From Oegoconia quadripuncta (Eukaryota; Arthropoda; Insecta; Lepidoptera; Autostichidae): a DNA stretch of 64,000 nucleotides. This document shows, piece after piece, positions 48,601 to 56,964 of this stretch (its first letter is position 1; every line of letters begins with the position of its first letter). Both the position numbers and the translations under genes were made by a program. The notes beneath the pieces were generated by a model, which saw nothing but the letters and a program-made list of their open reading frames with translations, did not search any database and had not been told where the DNA came from. The stretch spans positions 37,541,242 through 37,605,241 of the forward strand of contig OX438743.1 of NCBI GenBank assembly GCA_949316235.1, given 5' to 3'.

Positions 48601-48731
48601 TTTATTGCTATAAGATTTGTATGCCCAATTATCGGTAAGGCAGATGGTAGATTCGGGGGTGATTTACGCCAGCGCCACTTTCTCCATATATATGTTAAGC
48701 AACACGCCACGAAAATCAATTGTAGGAACAT
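35064..48731 (-). CDS. Cytochrome P450, CYP4 clan, CYP340-like; complete 10-exon gene
   Basis: Heme-thiolate monooxygenase, probably anchored in the endoplasmic reticulum; such insect enzymes oxidise xenobiotics or lipophilic endogenous compounds. Coding exons, 5' to 3': 48731-48590, 46120-46031, 44872-44762, 43691-43506, 43053-42848, 41412-41343, 39972-39780, 38192-38041, 37196-37017, 35218-35064. All introns are GT-AG, phases agree at every junction, and the sum is 1485 nt, or 494 residues plus stop. Visible motifs: N-terminal anchor about 1-16, basic linker, PPNLPSALP at 25-33, WKRHR at 118-122, I-helix FGGHDTS at 303-309, ExxR at 362-365, PERW at 416-419, heme loop FSWGKRGCPG at 435-444 with axial Cys442. 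The CYP4-type Glu that can bond covalently to heme is Gly304 here. The start ATG is preceded by an A-rich context. CYP4 clan is firm; CYP340 is my reading of the C-terminus and heme loop and needs a tree. Confidence 0.93.
35342..35813 (+). repeat. SINE family A in P450 intron 9, itself interrupted
   Basis: Starts ccgcctccgtggctcaat and ends in poly(A). The duplicate at 60320 shows the empty site (agttaattattgcctat). An inner insertion of about 140 bp (35359-35498: taa repeats, cagcgccatctagttcc, gttgtggataccagatgg) splits the tRNA-like head. Confidence 0.8.
36196..36214. repeat. (TA)n microsatellite
   Basis: Short (at)n tract in P450 intron 9. Confidence 0.7.
36357..36399. mobile_element. 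Mariner stub (one terminus) in P450 intron 9
   Basis: gtcggaaaagttcgcggcc plus about 25 bp of adjoining mariner sequence. The duplicate at 60866-62388 has the rest of the element, so the interior and other end have been lost here. Confidence 0.7.
36585..36733 (-). mobile_element. Poly(T)-headed retroinsert, copy 1 only
   Basis: More than 30 consecutive T (about 36593-36622) followed by about 110 bp absent from duplicate copy 2, where the flanks join directly (about 62535). Looks like a 5'-truncated retroposon on the minus strand. Confidence 0.6.
37017..37196 (-). CDS. P450 exon 9 (residues 384-443), heme loop
   Basis: Acceptor tttttctag, donor gtaatc after the codons for C-P-G. Encodes YAGSRCVVLTSGIHRSPIWG, FRPERWLDP and GFSWGKRGCPG with Cys442 as the axial heme ligand. 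The frame stays open past the donor, but that extension is frameshifted in the duplicate copy and is not P450-like, so it is intronic. Confidence 0.95.
37335..37640 (+). pseudogene. Non-LTR reverse transcriptase C-terminal remnant in P450 intron 8
   Basis: Reads VKEDVVTKIEKGMLRWYW, then a frameshift, GRERPRRIYHNQIGDVLKKG and RACMNNLMRVNEAKGV. Same family as 54060-54425 on the minus strand. Confidence 0.6.
38041..38192 (-). CDS. P450 exon 8 (residues 333-383), K-helix
   Basis: Acceptor atttttag, donor gtaagt. Encodes LQDVFISSNDD, then LIYLEAVIKESLRLYTFVPL with the invariant ExxR (Glu362, Arg365), then ARKIVKDIQL. Confidence 0.94.
39130..39370. mobile_element. Palindromic repeat in P450 intron 7
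   Basis: catatagcacgtacatagat then ctaaaaagatagtgg... is mirrored by ctactaactttttagatctg and tgtacgtgctatatgcg about 150 bp away. Partly similar to 28640-28760. Confidence 0.5.
39395..39482 (-). repeat. SINE family B head fragment in P450 intron 7
   Basis: Minus strand: gaccgatgggtagtatagtg, ggatagtgaccctatcagcg, B box gggttcgaatcc, gggtaaatgc. Confidence 0.7.
39780..39972 (-). CDS. P450 exon 7 (residues 269-332), I-helix
   Basis: Acceptor atttcag, donor gtaagt. Encodes KMFLDILIEQY, then EEVENEIESIIF and GGHDTSAATLMY, the oxygen-activating I-helix with Thr308, and ends in PEVQNKLMAE. Corresponds to the CYP4 block EVDTFMFEGHDTT with Glu replaced by Gly. Confidence 0.94.
41095..41338 (+). 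repeat. 5S rRNA-derived SINE abutting P450 exon 6
   Basis: agcgaaattaagcaagttct then gtccttgggtgggtgacc match the 5S internal promoter block. The body continues to gaaagctggtgattatc, ending within a few bases of the exon 6 donor at 41341-41342. Confidence 0.65.
41343..41412 (-). CDS. P450 exon 6, 70-nt micro-exon (residues 246-268)
   Basis: Found by searching for a phase-compatible exon between TSK and KNNSKMFLD. Acceptor ttttccag, donor gtgag. Encodes ILQLKLHNKGNNINCKENS and GNLS, a polar G-H loop as expected here. The length restores frame exactly. A 5S-derived SINE remnant lies immediately against its donor side. Confidence 0.82.
41836..42430. mobile_element. PIF/Harbinger-like non-autonomous element in P450 intron 5
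   Basis: Inverted termini gtgtagggacacatctgcgg and gtgtagccacacacctgcga (the latter read on the minus strand), flanked by TTA at 41833-41835 and 42431-42433. The GC-rich interior is full of cgcg blocks and has no ORF. It is interrupted at about 42150-42232 by a retroposon fragment. Confidence 0.7.
42150..42232 (+). repeat. Retroposon fragment inside the Harbinger-like element
   Basis: Begins with taaa repeats and carries catctagttccacattaagc and gttgtggataccagatg, as in the inner insertion at 35359-35498. Confidence 0.55.
42520..42805 (-). repeat. 5S-SINE body fragment in P450 intron 5
   Basis: Minus-strand match to the body: ggtttcggtactcaaat, agaatagaatcaacccg, gactttacaccaaaata. Confidence 0.55.
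42848..43053 (-). CDS. P450 exon 5 (residues 177-245)
   Basis: Acceptor tttttcag at 43054-43056; donor is a weaker gtactg. Encodes GLSEENRKTLETSMHQYLKA through LKDLRDMTSK, the E-to-G helix region. An alternative acceptor tttatag a few codons downstream would also keep frame, so the first four residues are less certain. Confidence 0.88.
43099..43255. mobile_element. Palindromic MITE in P450 intron 4
   Basis: taagggtccgtattttagca and gttactcaagcgtagatct pair with agatctctgcttgagtaac and gtaatacgggcctaa at the other end. Ends resemble the elements at 4059 and 6062. Confidence 0.6.
43506..43691 (-). CDS. P450 exon 4 (residues 115-176), C-helix
   Basis: Acceptor ttttcag, donor gtaagt. Contains ETWKRHRKVLIAAFS, the C-helix WxxxR that contacts a heme propionate, then FDVNPYLAYNNLNTIL. 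The codon split at its 3' end joins the next exon as NTILINFIGL, matching the TICxTAxG block. Confidence 0.94.
44060..44495 (+). pseudogene. RTE-type LINE 3' remnant in P450 intron 3
   Basis: GYGTETWSLSMGLIRKLKVT, then frameshifts; later remnants of the GRP-rich linker and the gcagtggacgtcctgtggct tail with gatgatgatgatg. Confidence 0.65.
44762..44872 (-). CDS. P450 exon 3 (residues 78-114)
   Basis: Acceptor tttgcag, donor gtgagt. Encodes LTDPEDSMTVLN through WLGQGLLTSD, the conserved DPED and GxGLLxSxG-type block that precedes the C-helix in CYP4-clan enzymes. Confidence 0.93.
44905..45145 (+). repeat. 5S-SINE body fragment in P450 intron 2
   Basis: aaagaataggaccaaccca, cttcccttgggtatcgtc, gactttacaccaaataaca, ggatatctctggccaccc. 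Confidence 0.5.
45479..45500. repeat. (GTTC)n microsatellite
   Basis: Tandem gttc units; a separate (tttc)n run is at about 45630-45650. Confidence 0.7.
46031..46120 (-). CDS. P450 exon 2 (residues 48-77)
   Basis: Acceptor ttttcag, donor gtaagt. Encodes FYTRLENLSEEITAIGGVG followed by TVRFGPWIVY, the usual region after the hinge with the RFGP beta-strand motif. Contributes 29 full codons with split codons on both sides. Confidence 0.88.
46950..47178 (-). repeat. Lep1/MINE-like repeat in P450 intron 1
   Basis: Starts aatattataaatatgcgaaag, with gtgtctcaaccagggcgaaa and ends gcgggcggaaagctagt; antisense of the copy at 19493. Confidence 0.7.
47500..47625. other. GC-rich 125-bp block in P450 intron 1
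   Basis: Framed by gaagacgccaaaggggg and cctttcggcgtctta, an inverted match of the agacgcc/ggcgtct ends, enclosing ggcggggcacagggcg and a ccaatca motif. Either a small inverted-repeat element or a regulatory block. No function assigned. Confidence 0.3.
48590..48731 (-). CDS. P450 exon 1 (residues 1-47)
   Basis: Codes for the membrane anchor (MFLQLIFVACCLTYIW), a basic stop-transfer stretch and the proline hinge PPNLPSALP, followed by IIGH. Ends with one base of codon 48 before the donor gtaagt. Just upstream on the minus strand is a tttgcag sequence that could be the acceptor of a 5' UTR intron. Confidence 0.92.
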
Positions 48732-48908
48732 TTTAATAAGAATACTGGTCTATATTGATCCGCTAATAAATCTGCAAATAAATATAAGAACATGTAGGTA
48801 TATAAAATAGTACATTGTTATCCTAGGGATGAAAGTAACTTAGTTAACACAAATGAAGATCGGACTGCCGCTTTCACGCCTATTTTGTTTTTTTGTGGCC
48901 GCCCAGCT

Positions 48909-49306
48909 AATCAGCCATTATTTTTCATTTTCATCATTGAAAAAATGATAAATATTTTGCCCGAATCTATATTATTTTAAAGAAATAGTTGAAATTACAT
49001 TATATTAAATAAATATTTCGCACACTTACACTAATCATCTAGTCCCAAACTAAGCGAAGCACTATGGATACTAGATATCGGATAAACATATAAATATTTA
49101 TATAAACAATCAGCCATTATTTTTCATTTTCATCATTGAAAAAATGTTAAATATTTTGCCCGAATCTAGGTTATTTTAAAGAAATAGTTGAAATTAGATT
49201 ATATTAAATAAATATTTCGCACACTTACACTAATCGTCTAGTCCCAAACTAAGCGAAGCACTATGGATACTAGATATCGGATAAACATATAAATATTTAT
49301 ATAAAC
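48909..49306. repeat. Two tandem 199-bp units
   Basis: aatcagccattatttttcat begins both at 48909 and at 49108, and the units are almost identical through ataaatatttatataaac. Each carries the 3' end of SINE B. This lies just upstream of the P450 start codon (48731). Confidence 0.85.
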
Positions 49307-49785
49307 GTCCATGACTCGGGAATAAATGTTGTTATTTCGGCCTCGGTTTATATTTAACCGCCTCCATGGCTCAATGTAAACGACATAGCGTTTACGAATC
49401 GAAGGTCGCGGGTTCGATCCCCTGCGGTACATGTTTAGTACTCGGTTTGGTTGGTGGTAGGACATTTTAAATGTCCACCTGGCTAGCTACCACCATCTCA
49501 TTTAACTCTGCCACCAAGCAGCAATGTTAAAAGCATTGTTGTGTTCCGGCTGTCAGAGATAAGATAGCCAGTCCCCTAAATAAGATGGGGTTTCCAGGTC
49601 AGTACGCTTTCACCTTCGGCCTCATCTTCACTTAACATCAGGTATGATTAAGTTCAAGTGCTAACCCGTTATGCATAAAAAAAAATTCATCACACAAACA
49701 TTTACCCGTCGCGGAATTCGAACCCGCAACCGTTGGTTTCGCTGACAGGGTCACTATCCACTACACCAATTGGTCGTCGAATAAA
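49225..49785 (-). repeat. SINE family B split by SINE family A
   Basis: The 3' half (catctagtcccaaactaagc to actcgggaataaatgtt) is at 49225-49356, and the head (ttacccgtcgcggaattcg, gaacccgcaaccgttgg) is at 49686-49785. A SINE A lies between. Confidence 0.75.
49357..49685 (+). repeat. SINE family A, full length, nested
   Basis: ccgcctccatggctcaatg, B box gggttcgatccc, gctagctaccaccatctc, cttaacatcaggtatgatt, gttatgcat and poly(A). Confidence 0.8.
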
Positions 49786-50464
49786 GTCATTTAAAAAAAT
49801 TTGTTCTTTAATTTAATACTTAACTTTATGTTATTCCAATTTTATATCACGTTGTAATTTAGTGGCTGTAGCGAAAGTTGGAACATGATTCAATAGAAAT
49901 TTGAAAATAGGACTAGTTTCTTTTAATTTGACAGGCTTTTTGGCGGGGACTCAACGAGTGATGTTGCATTTTGCTTTTATTTCTTATAATTTGTGCATTC
50001 TGAGATTTGAAGCTTAATAATGGCAGAATATTTTGCGTCAAAAGTCAGTACCATCACTGACTTCAAGGGAAGGGAAGTATAAATTAAAGTGCGTAACGAA
50101 GCTTTCGGGTTCCCACAAAAAGCCGCCAAAGTCTTTCTTAAAACATTCTGTCACTTTACTTAAGTAGGACTTGACAGTGACTAGACTCTGTATATAAAAA
50201 CTATATGACGAGTGACTAGTTTTGACAGAGATTGATTTCACTAAATTTAAGAAATAAGAGAAATAGGACATGAGAGCTTAGAACCTTTTGCCATCTCCGA
50301 GAGGAATGAATTAAAAAAACAACAACTTTAATTTGATAGCTGTCAGTTGAAAACGATTCTCACTAGGACTGAAAAGTATTACTTTCAACCCGCTCCTTAG
50401 GCAACTCAAATCTACATTCCGAGTATGAGTAATGAAAATTCCATTACTAAGTTATTATACTGAT

Positions 50465-50870
50465 ATACTTTTTATGAAATGAAATGAATTTATTCATGTA
50501 GGCAATACAATATGCACTTATGAACGTCACTTGTTTTTTAAACTACCACTAGCTCGGAACGCGACCACTACTGAGAAGAGCTAGCGAGAAACTCAGAGGG
50601 TTTGTCTCTTTTCAATCAGTCATTTACAATCTAGAATGGTTACAACAATTTTTATATATCGTGTAGAGGAGCCGTTTAATCCCATGGATTACTATCATTA
50701 ATGTAGTCTGAAATTTTGTAATATCCCTTTTTACATAATTTTTGTTTTATAATAAGTTTAAATTTATTAAGCGGAAGATTCCGTATATCCATGGGAACCT
50801 TGTTGTAGAAGCGCACATATTGACCTTTGATTGACTTGAATGAAGACCTTTATGGATCGATATGCGTCCA
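50465..50870. repeat. Unclassified dispersed repeat, partner 32590-32780
   Basis: tgaatttattcatgtaggca, gcgagaaactcagagggttt, aatttattaagcggaagatt, gttgtagaagcgcacatat. Typical of a decayed retroposon; family not identified. Confidence 0.4.
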
Positions 50871-50924
50871 TCGATATCCATCCATCCTTCCATACTATGT
50901 ATAATCTACACTAATTTTATAAAT

Positions 50925-51080
50925 GCGAAAGTCTATCTGTCTATCCAGCTTTCATGTTTAAATTCTGAAGCTATCATAATAAAATTTGGCCTCTGCCAAA
51001 TACATCTCTAGATAGCTTAAGGACGCGGAATAGGATATTTGGGTTCATCTAATCCTGACAACGTCCGTGATGAAGTATTC
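50925..51080 (-). repeat. Lep1/MINE-like repeat fragment
   Basis: ctaattttataaatgcgaaagt start, as in the antisense ends of the other copies. Confidence 0.5.
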
Positions 51081-51634
51081 TAATACTATGTTCTTACATA
51101 AAATTATGACGAAGTCGCTGTGCATTCACCAGTATCCACAAATAAAATGTTCTTCTAATTTGCTCTTTTATTGTATAACTGTTTGTGGTAAAAGCAATGA
51201 AGAGATTTATTTATAACTATTATATTCAACTTATAAAAAAATATACCAGCGAAATAAAGAAACATTGAAATGCTGTAAATAGCAGACAAATTGAATATGA
51301 TAGTTTATGAGCTATTTATAGCTTTCTAAAGATACAGAAATATTTTGAAAAATTATGTTTTAAAAAATCCTAAAATTTTTGCGGAGAAGTACACGATTCG
51401 TGTGATAATTAAATTCTAGAACGTAACCCCCGTCAAAGCTATTTAGATATTATTAATAATTAGCTTTTTTTTCGAGTGTAGCTAAGAGCGATTTTTTGAT
51501 TGGTCCTGTATTTAAAAAGAAATCTTAGTTTATCCAATGAGGCGCCAATAAACCCTCTTAACCACCGCCTTCAAATGAAAACAACCGAGACTGACCGTTT
51601 TGTTCCGAAGCATAGAAATAATCTAATGAAAATA

Positions 51635-51720
51635 CCACTATTAGAGGTCACCCATCCAAGCACTGGGCGCGCCCAATGTTACTTATCTTTACTGATCCAA
51701 ATAACGAAATCGATAAGTTC
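51635..51720 (-). repeat. 5S rRNA-derived SINE fragment
   Basis: Minus strand: agtaagataagtaac-like block, then cagtgcttggatgggtgacc, close to the 5S consensus. Confidence 0.5.
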
Positions 51721-51976
51721 TTCAAAGTATTGTGTATAAAATGTATGAAGTTTGCCTATTTGCTTACCTACAAAATTATTCACAAGCTATGTGTACTTAC
51801 ACTGAATGAACTGAATGAAGTTTTCTCGAGCGCAATAGTTTTATAGGGGCCGTGTGTATGTTGTAGGCATATTATTGAATTAGCCATTGAACAGAAAGTC
51901 TAGGCGGAACGAACGGACGATACATAATGGTATGGCGGGCATTACCTGCATTAGAAACTACGCTGGTCAGTGTGCG

Positions 51977-52155
51977 AAGTGTGAGTTTTGACTCGTTTTT
52001 AACTTTACCATCGCGTTCGCGTTTACCAAAAAAGTCCCTATGAAAAAAATCGTTTTGCAAACTATCCGCTAGAGGCGCTGCATATTTCTCCATAAAAATC
52101 GTCACGTAGACGTGAACGCGGTAGTAAAGTTAAGTCGAAACAAAACTCACACTCC
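51977..52155. mobile_element. Imperfect inverted-repeat MITE, about 180 bp
   Basis: gaagtgtgagttttgactcg and ttaactttaccatcgcgttc pair with gaacgcggtagtaaagttaa and gaaacaaaactcacactcc. Confidence 0.55.
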
Positions 52156-52781
52156 GCCTTCGGAATGGCACCTCACTGAGGTGAGAAATAGAACAGAATA
52201 GAATAACTGTATATGATATCAGAATACAGGGTACATAAATAAAATTCTGAACGAGCAATATTAATAATTATACCGCCAAAAATTGATAAAACAATCGACT
52301 GCAAGAAGTTCCCATTCTCTGTATCCGGAGTGCATCATCAGATTTTAACCAAATTTTTATGTAACCACCATGATGCTAAACCCTATCAAGCAAAAAATCA
52401 ATTATCAAAATTGGTAACAATTCACAAAAATATTGGTGTATATACATACAAAATACATACACACGAAAATATAACCTCTTTCTTTTTGGAGTCAGTTAAA
52501 AACGGCAACTTTATAATTCACATGGGCCCTGTATCAGGCCAGTGAACAGAACCTGACGCAGCAAAATGTTGTAAGGATACCTCACCACGCTAATCCTGCC
52601 AGAACCTAAATATACTTATGATTATGCATCTCGCGCAGTACAAGTAACTTATTAAAATAATATAAACTAATGAAATAAAATATTTATTCGGGACAAAGTA
52701 CAACTTAACATGTTTTCTTAATTTAGAGTAGGTATATACTAATAGTGATGTATATGTGTTGGCTAACTAAGCGAGAATATA

Positions 52782-53204
52782 TTGGGTCTTTACCTATGAA
52801 ATTGGAGTTTTTTTTCTTCGTTAATTTTATGTACCAAATCCTGCGATTTTCAAAGCTATACCCAAATTTGTTTTTTATTTGGAAAATGGAATATTATTTC
52901 AAGGTTTCACATGAAACATTTTTGAAGTTCTGGGCTAAATTGCATAATAATAAAAAAATTGAACAGCTCTCTTTTCATGTGCTTCCCATGATCATTTCTT
53001 AGATTCACTGAAACTTTTATAAAGCGGTTCCTTTTAAAAATTAACGCTGTCTGTACTTAACTTAATGTTATCCGATAATACACACAAAGTTTAGCTAAAT
53101 TTGGATTTGCCGTTCCCAAAAAAAAATCAAAAATGTTTGTATGGAGAAAACAGTCTTAATGAAATTCTTCATACAAAACGCCAATTTCATAGGTAAGGAC
53201 CTAA
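52782..53204 (+). mobile_element. TA-flanked inverted-repeat element, copy 3 of 3 (423 bp)
   Basis: Same termini as the copy at 12315 (ttgggtctttacctatgaaa; complement of ttaggtccttacctatgaaa), flanked by TA. Confidence 0.8.
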
Positions 53205-53699
53205 TATTAAGGTAATTTTAAGGTACCTAATATAAGTTGCTACTCTCTGTGGAGAAATAAATAAATATTATATTGTATATCTATAAACAAGAAGCGAGAC
53301 TTATATAACCAACAAGTGTTCCGCGGTATGAAATAAAACATAATCACGTGCATCGTGAGGATATATTTTGCTAGGCACAGAGAAAAATATTTAATTGTTA
53401 AAATTAATCCAGGAATATCCAAAGGAAACTAACACAAGCCGTAATCAAGTGGCTAATTTAACCGTCTGCCTACAACCCAGTAGACAATAACAAATAAATA
53501 AACGAAAATAGCCGCCCTTGAATTTTATTCACACATATTGGTTAAGTATTAGTTAAGTACCTACATTAGGCATTAGGTACTTTTTTCATATTTTTTTCGT
53601 CATTAATTATGTAACACAACAATAACGTAAAAAATTATATTTTGACGACCGTAGACGTAGTAGTCTATTGTTACATTGTCGAAACTAACTTGCGGGTTA

Positions 53700-53900
53700 G
53701 GTTAGGTTAGATTAAAATATTGCGGTTGCCATGCAGAGGTGGAACAGTCCAGAATTGTGGGTGCCGGCGTAAAGCCCGGGGGGTTTCAGTGGGTAGGCCC
53801 ACTCCTATCAAAGGACTGGGGAGCCTTATATATCCCCGTTGCTGACCCCATCAGCGACGGGTCGAATGCGTAACGGCATTTCCCCCCGTAAAAAAAAAAA
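53700..53900 (+). mobile_element. R1-clade-like LINE 3' end next to a TTAGG tract
   Basis: gggttaggttaggttagatt at about 53694 is followed by about 170 bp ending in cccccgtaaaaaaaaaaa, then gattaggttaaaat, which resembles the upstream ggttagattaaaat as a target duplication. The insert (gccggcgtaaagcccgggg, ctatcaaaggactggggagc) looks like a 5'-truncated non-LTR 3' end. Confidence 0.45.
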
Positions 53901-54059
53901 GATTAGGTTAAAATGTCTGTGTGATGAATGAACATTTGTTTTCGAATAACGTCAACATTATAGTACAGGCTTTGCCTGGTTTGAGATTAGATGTATGATG
54001 TAAGAGTACGAAATATATTTTTATAACATAACATAAGCAGAGACTATTCATTTCCACTT

Positions 54060-54425
54060 GAAACGACCCTGACATACTACTTTTGCTTCTTCCACTTGCA
54101 TCCACTTCATCAAATGCTTCATAGAAGCTCATCGGTTAATGGTTCCCCGAACCTGACCTTTTGTGAGTCCCTCGTTAGTCACTTGATTGACGTACGTCCT
54201 TCTTGGTCGACCTTTATCGACCTTTCCATTCACGATTTCATTATACATATATTTCCTTTCACCCATTCGTTCTATATGCCCAAACCACCTTCACATACCT
54301 CTTTCTATCTTACTCACTACGTCATCTTGCACGCCACACCTTTCTCAAATCATACAATTCTTTGATCTTTATTGAAAGTCCCTGCACACATACTACGCAG
54401 TGAAAACATTTCTACTTCGTTGATT
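54060..54425 (-). pseudogene. Non-LTR reverse transcriptase C-terminal remnant
   Basis: Minus strand: DVVSKIERGMCEGGLGI-like with a frameshift, GRPRRTYVNQVTNEGLTKGQ and ASMKHLMKWM-like blocks. Same family as 37335-37640. It abuts the mariner fragment at 54430. Confidence 0.6.
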
Positions 54426-54429
54426 CTGT

Positions 54430-54942
54430 TTGACTTGGAAACGACCATCGTCTACGTCCATGAAGAAATTTCGAGCGACTCCTACCGCTGGCAAAGTTAT
54501 GGCCTCAGTGTTCTGGGATAGTGAAGGAATCCTTTTTATTGAATACATGCCAAAAGAACAGACGATGACTGGATCCTATTATGCAAATTTAATTCCAAAA
54601 GTGCGTAAAGCAATTAAAGAAAAAGGTCGTGGAAAACTGTCATCGGGCGTGTTGTTTCTTCACGATAACGCTCCTGCTCACCGATCGGAAGTTGCGTTCT
54701 TCAACGCAATCCGTACTGCTGGCTTCAATCTCCTTGACCACCCACCATATTCTCCAGACGTAGCCCCTACTGATTTTCACTTATTCCCAAAATTAAAAGA
54801 ACATATTCGTGAAACTAAATTTCACGATGATGTTGCGGTTGACTGCCGTAGAGGAGTTTTTCGCGAGTCAAGAAAACATTTTTTTTTTGAGGGATTAACA
54901 AAGTTAGTAACGCGTTATTCTAAACGTCTTAGACCTAGGTAG
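54430..54942 (+). pseudogene. Mariner transposase, 5'-truncated
   Basis: A 170-codon open frame with AGKVMASVFWDSEGILFIEY, LFLHDNAPAHRSEVAFFNA and DHPPYSPDVAPTDFHLFPKL, the second and third aspartates of the mariner DD34D triad. The paired HTH domain and the first-aspartate GDEKW block are missing because the fragment starts just upstream of AGKV, next to a LINE remnant. The stop after RLRPR is close to the usual C-terminus. Long and open but not a functional transposase. Confidence 0.85.
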
Positions 54943-55039
54943 AAAAATAAAATATTTTGTTATATATTTTTAATTTTTTTATGTTGATTCGAAGATTAGA
55001 TTTTGTTCACCGTCGTATTTAGAATTGTGGCTTTTTGCA

Positions 55040-55112
55040 ATTATTATTACCAAATTTCATCCAAATCCGTTCATCCGTTTCGCCGTGATTTTCGCATTTA
55101 TAATATTAGATT
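55040..55112 (+). repeat. Lep1/MINE-like 3' end fragment
   Basis: accaaatttcatccaaatcc, gttcatccgtttcgccgtga, ttcgcatttataatattaga. A second piece (caccacaaatgacgctttac) is at 55560-55612. Confidence 0.6.
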
Positions 55113-55114
55113 AG

Positions 55115-55963
55115 ATAGCATATAAAGTTCACAGAAACTCTCAAAATGACTAACTACAAATACAACTTTGTATTTTAAAATGTCCATTCTGACTATATAC
55201 CGAAGCATATTGCACATAAGACCCCGTTGTACCGTATGCACCATTGACCTGCTCCATTACTGGTGCAAACGAAACCGTGGGATTCTATGGTCTCATCTGC
55301 ACCATTGACATGACACTATCAATGTGGTTGTATACCTATAAATCCCAATTTTAGATCCATAGTACTTCCGCGAAATGGATCCATTTAGAAAAAAAATGTT
55401 GCATTAGATATATCACACATCTGATGAATGGATCTTAGGAGAATTATTCCAAATAGGGCGACATCCACTAGGTTGGATCTTTCCATCCATTGTTTACAAT
55501 TTTATTGTTGCATTGGTATTTAAAGATAACGGTGCTGAAGATAAATAAAAAAAATTGATTATTTTCTCACCACAAATGACGCTTTACAAAGTGATTTTAG
55601 GACTAGGTAATACATAGAACTCATTTGTGGGAAGACTGGTGCCTGAAAAGGAAGAACCAGAATTACAGGTCACCAGGCCCCCCAGCTATCATAGTGTATT
55701 AGAGCAGAGATATGGTGATTGAGGAAGAAATACTTAAGGAAAGATACAAGCGCGAAGGAAATCACGAAACATAAGACCTGGTTCTTGGAGTGGAGTTGTA
55801 ATGTTGTGCACTGTTTTTAACCCCCGACGAAAAACCACGGGTGTTATGTGTTTGTTGGCGTTATGTGTGTATGAATGTCCAGTCTCTGTCTGCAAGCAAT
55901 AAGCGGTCCAGTTGGAATGATGTTACCAATGTTTTCATTTATAGTTGTTATTTAAAGAATAAA
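55115..55963. other. No gene recognised
   Basis: Several decayed retroposon-like pieces; taccgtatgcaccattgac and catctgcaccattgacat form a loose direct repeat near 55230-55310. Confidence 0.35.
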
Positions 55964-56569
55964 TTACCATAGTACTTGCAATATTTCTTCGGTTTCGTCG
56001 TAGTTTAAGTTTTGAAGCCAGTCAGTAACAATTTTTTTACAGTGAAAACGATTTAGCGGGTAAAGTGTTAGTTTTTTATATATTTTATTATATAGGAAAG
56101 GGCCAAGGAATGGATAGAATCGCTTAATTAAAGATGATCTGAAAGAACGGGATCCGCTAATGAGATTATTACGTCGTGGTTGGGGGCAATAGTCAGATTT
56201 AGAATGTTGTCTGAGAGTCAGATGTAGGATAAAGAGTTGGCGCACTGTCAGCACTTTCGCCAATCTATAGAGATCCTTTGTGGGGTATAGAAATGGTTTA
56301 AAAAATGACACTTTAAGGACTGCCCTCTGCGCTCGTTCCAGGTCGATCAAACGTGTTTTTGCTGCACCTCCCCAGCTATCAACGCAGTACGACAACAGAG
56401 ATTGGCACACAGCGTAATAGACCATTTTTAAAGTTTTTGTATCAGCTATGTGCCGGAGTTGTCTGAAGACGAAGATAAGTTTTCGAATTCGACCTGTCAG
56501 ATAGATAATATGTGGATGAAAGCTTAATACATTATCAACTACAATGCCATGATAATAACAACATGACAA
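55964..56569 (-). pseudogene. Jockey/CR1-type LINE reverse transcriptase, C-terminal fragment
   Basis: A 201-codon frame on the minus strand. It starts in the YHGIVVDNVLSFHPHI block (the LGxxxDxxLxWxxHI motif after the RT palm), then LTGRIRKLIFVFRQLRHIAD, KMVYYAVCQSLLSYCVDSWG and LERAQRAVLKVSFF, and ends near the normal pol C-terminus. The catalytic YxDD part is absent, as in a 5'-truncated insertion. The frame has stayed open, suggesting a fairly young copy. Confidence 0.82.
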
Positions 56570-56858
56570 TAATACAAATGGCAGTGATTACCTATTGACC
56601 TAAGGTCTGGCTGGAATTATAACTGTTCACTTCCTTCAGATTGATGCACTTATTTTACTATTATTTTAACGCCTTCGGAGACATTGGTACATTTTCCATA
56701 TTTGTACAAATGTACTGACAGTGCAAGTTTGCACAATTTTTAACGAGTCATTTTCCATATTTGTTCAAATTATATATAACTTCGTATGCATGTATGTCCG
56801 TTCAAAATTTGCAAGTCAAATTAGAACCATTTCCTATTCAACTAATTTTCCTTATTAT

Positions 56859-56960
56859 ACCACCAACCAAACCAAGTACTTAAACATGTACCCCGCTGGG
56901 GATCGAACCCGGAACCTCCGATTCGTAAAACCCATGTTGTTTACATTGAGCCACGGAGGC
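56859..56960 (-). repeat. SINE family A head fragment
   Basis: Minus strand: gcctccgtggctcaatgtaa, B box gggttcgatcccc, taagtacttggtttggttgg; truncated after that. Confidence 0.7.
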
Positions 56961-56964
56961 TGTT

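Noticed and set aside
49690..49785. tRNA gene (A and B boxes, CCA-like end)
   Set aside because: The cloverleaf is not complete and the sequence continues into a dispersed repeat body, as in the other SINE B copies; the same applies to SINE A and C heads.
53694..53710. Telomere
   Set aside because: Only about three TTAGG units, flanked by unrelated sequence on both sides.
54096..54403. Three overlapping plus-strand frames
   Set aside because: They are antisense shadows of the LINE remnant read on the minus strand.
54430..54942. Domesticated mariner gene
   Set aside because: Open for 170 codons, but it lacks the HTH domain and first catalytic aspartate, has no exon fused to it and ends like an ordinary mariner; simple truncation explains it.
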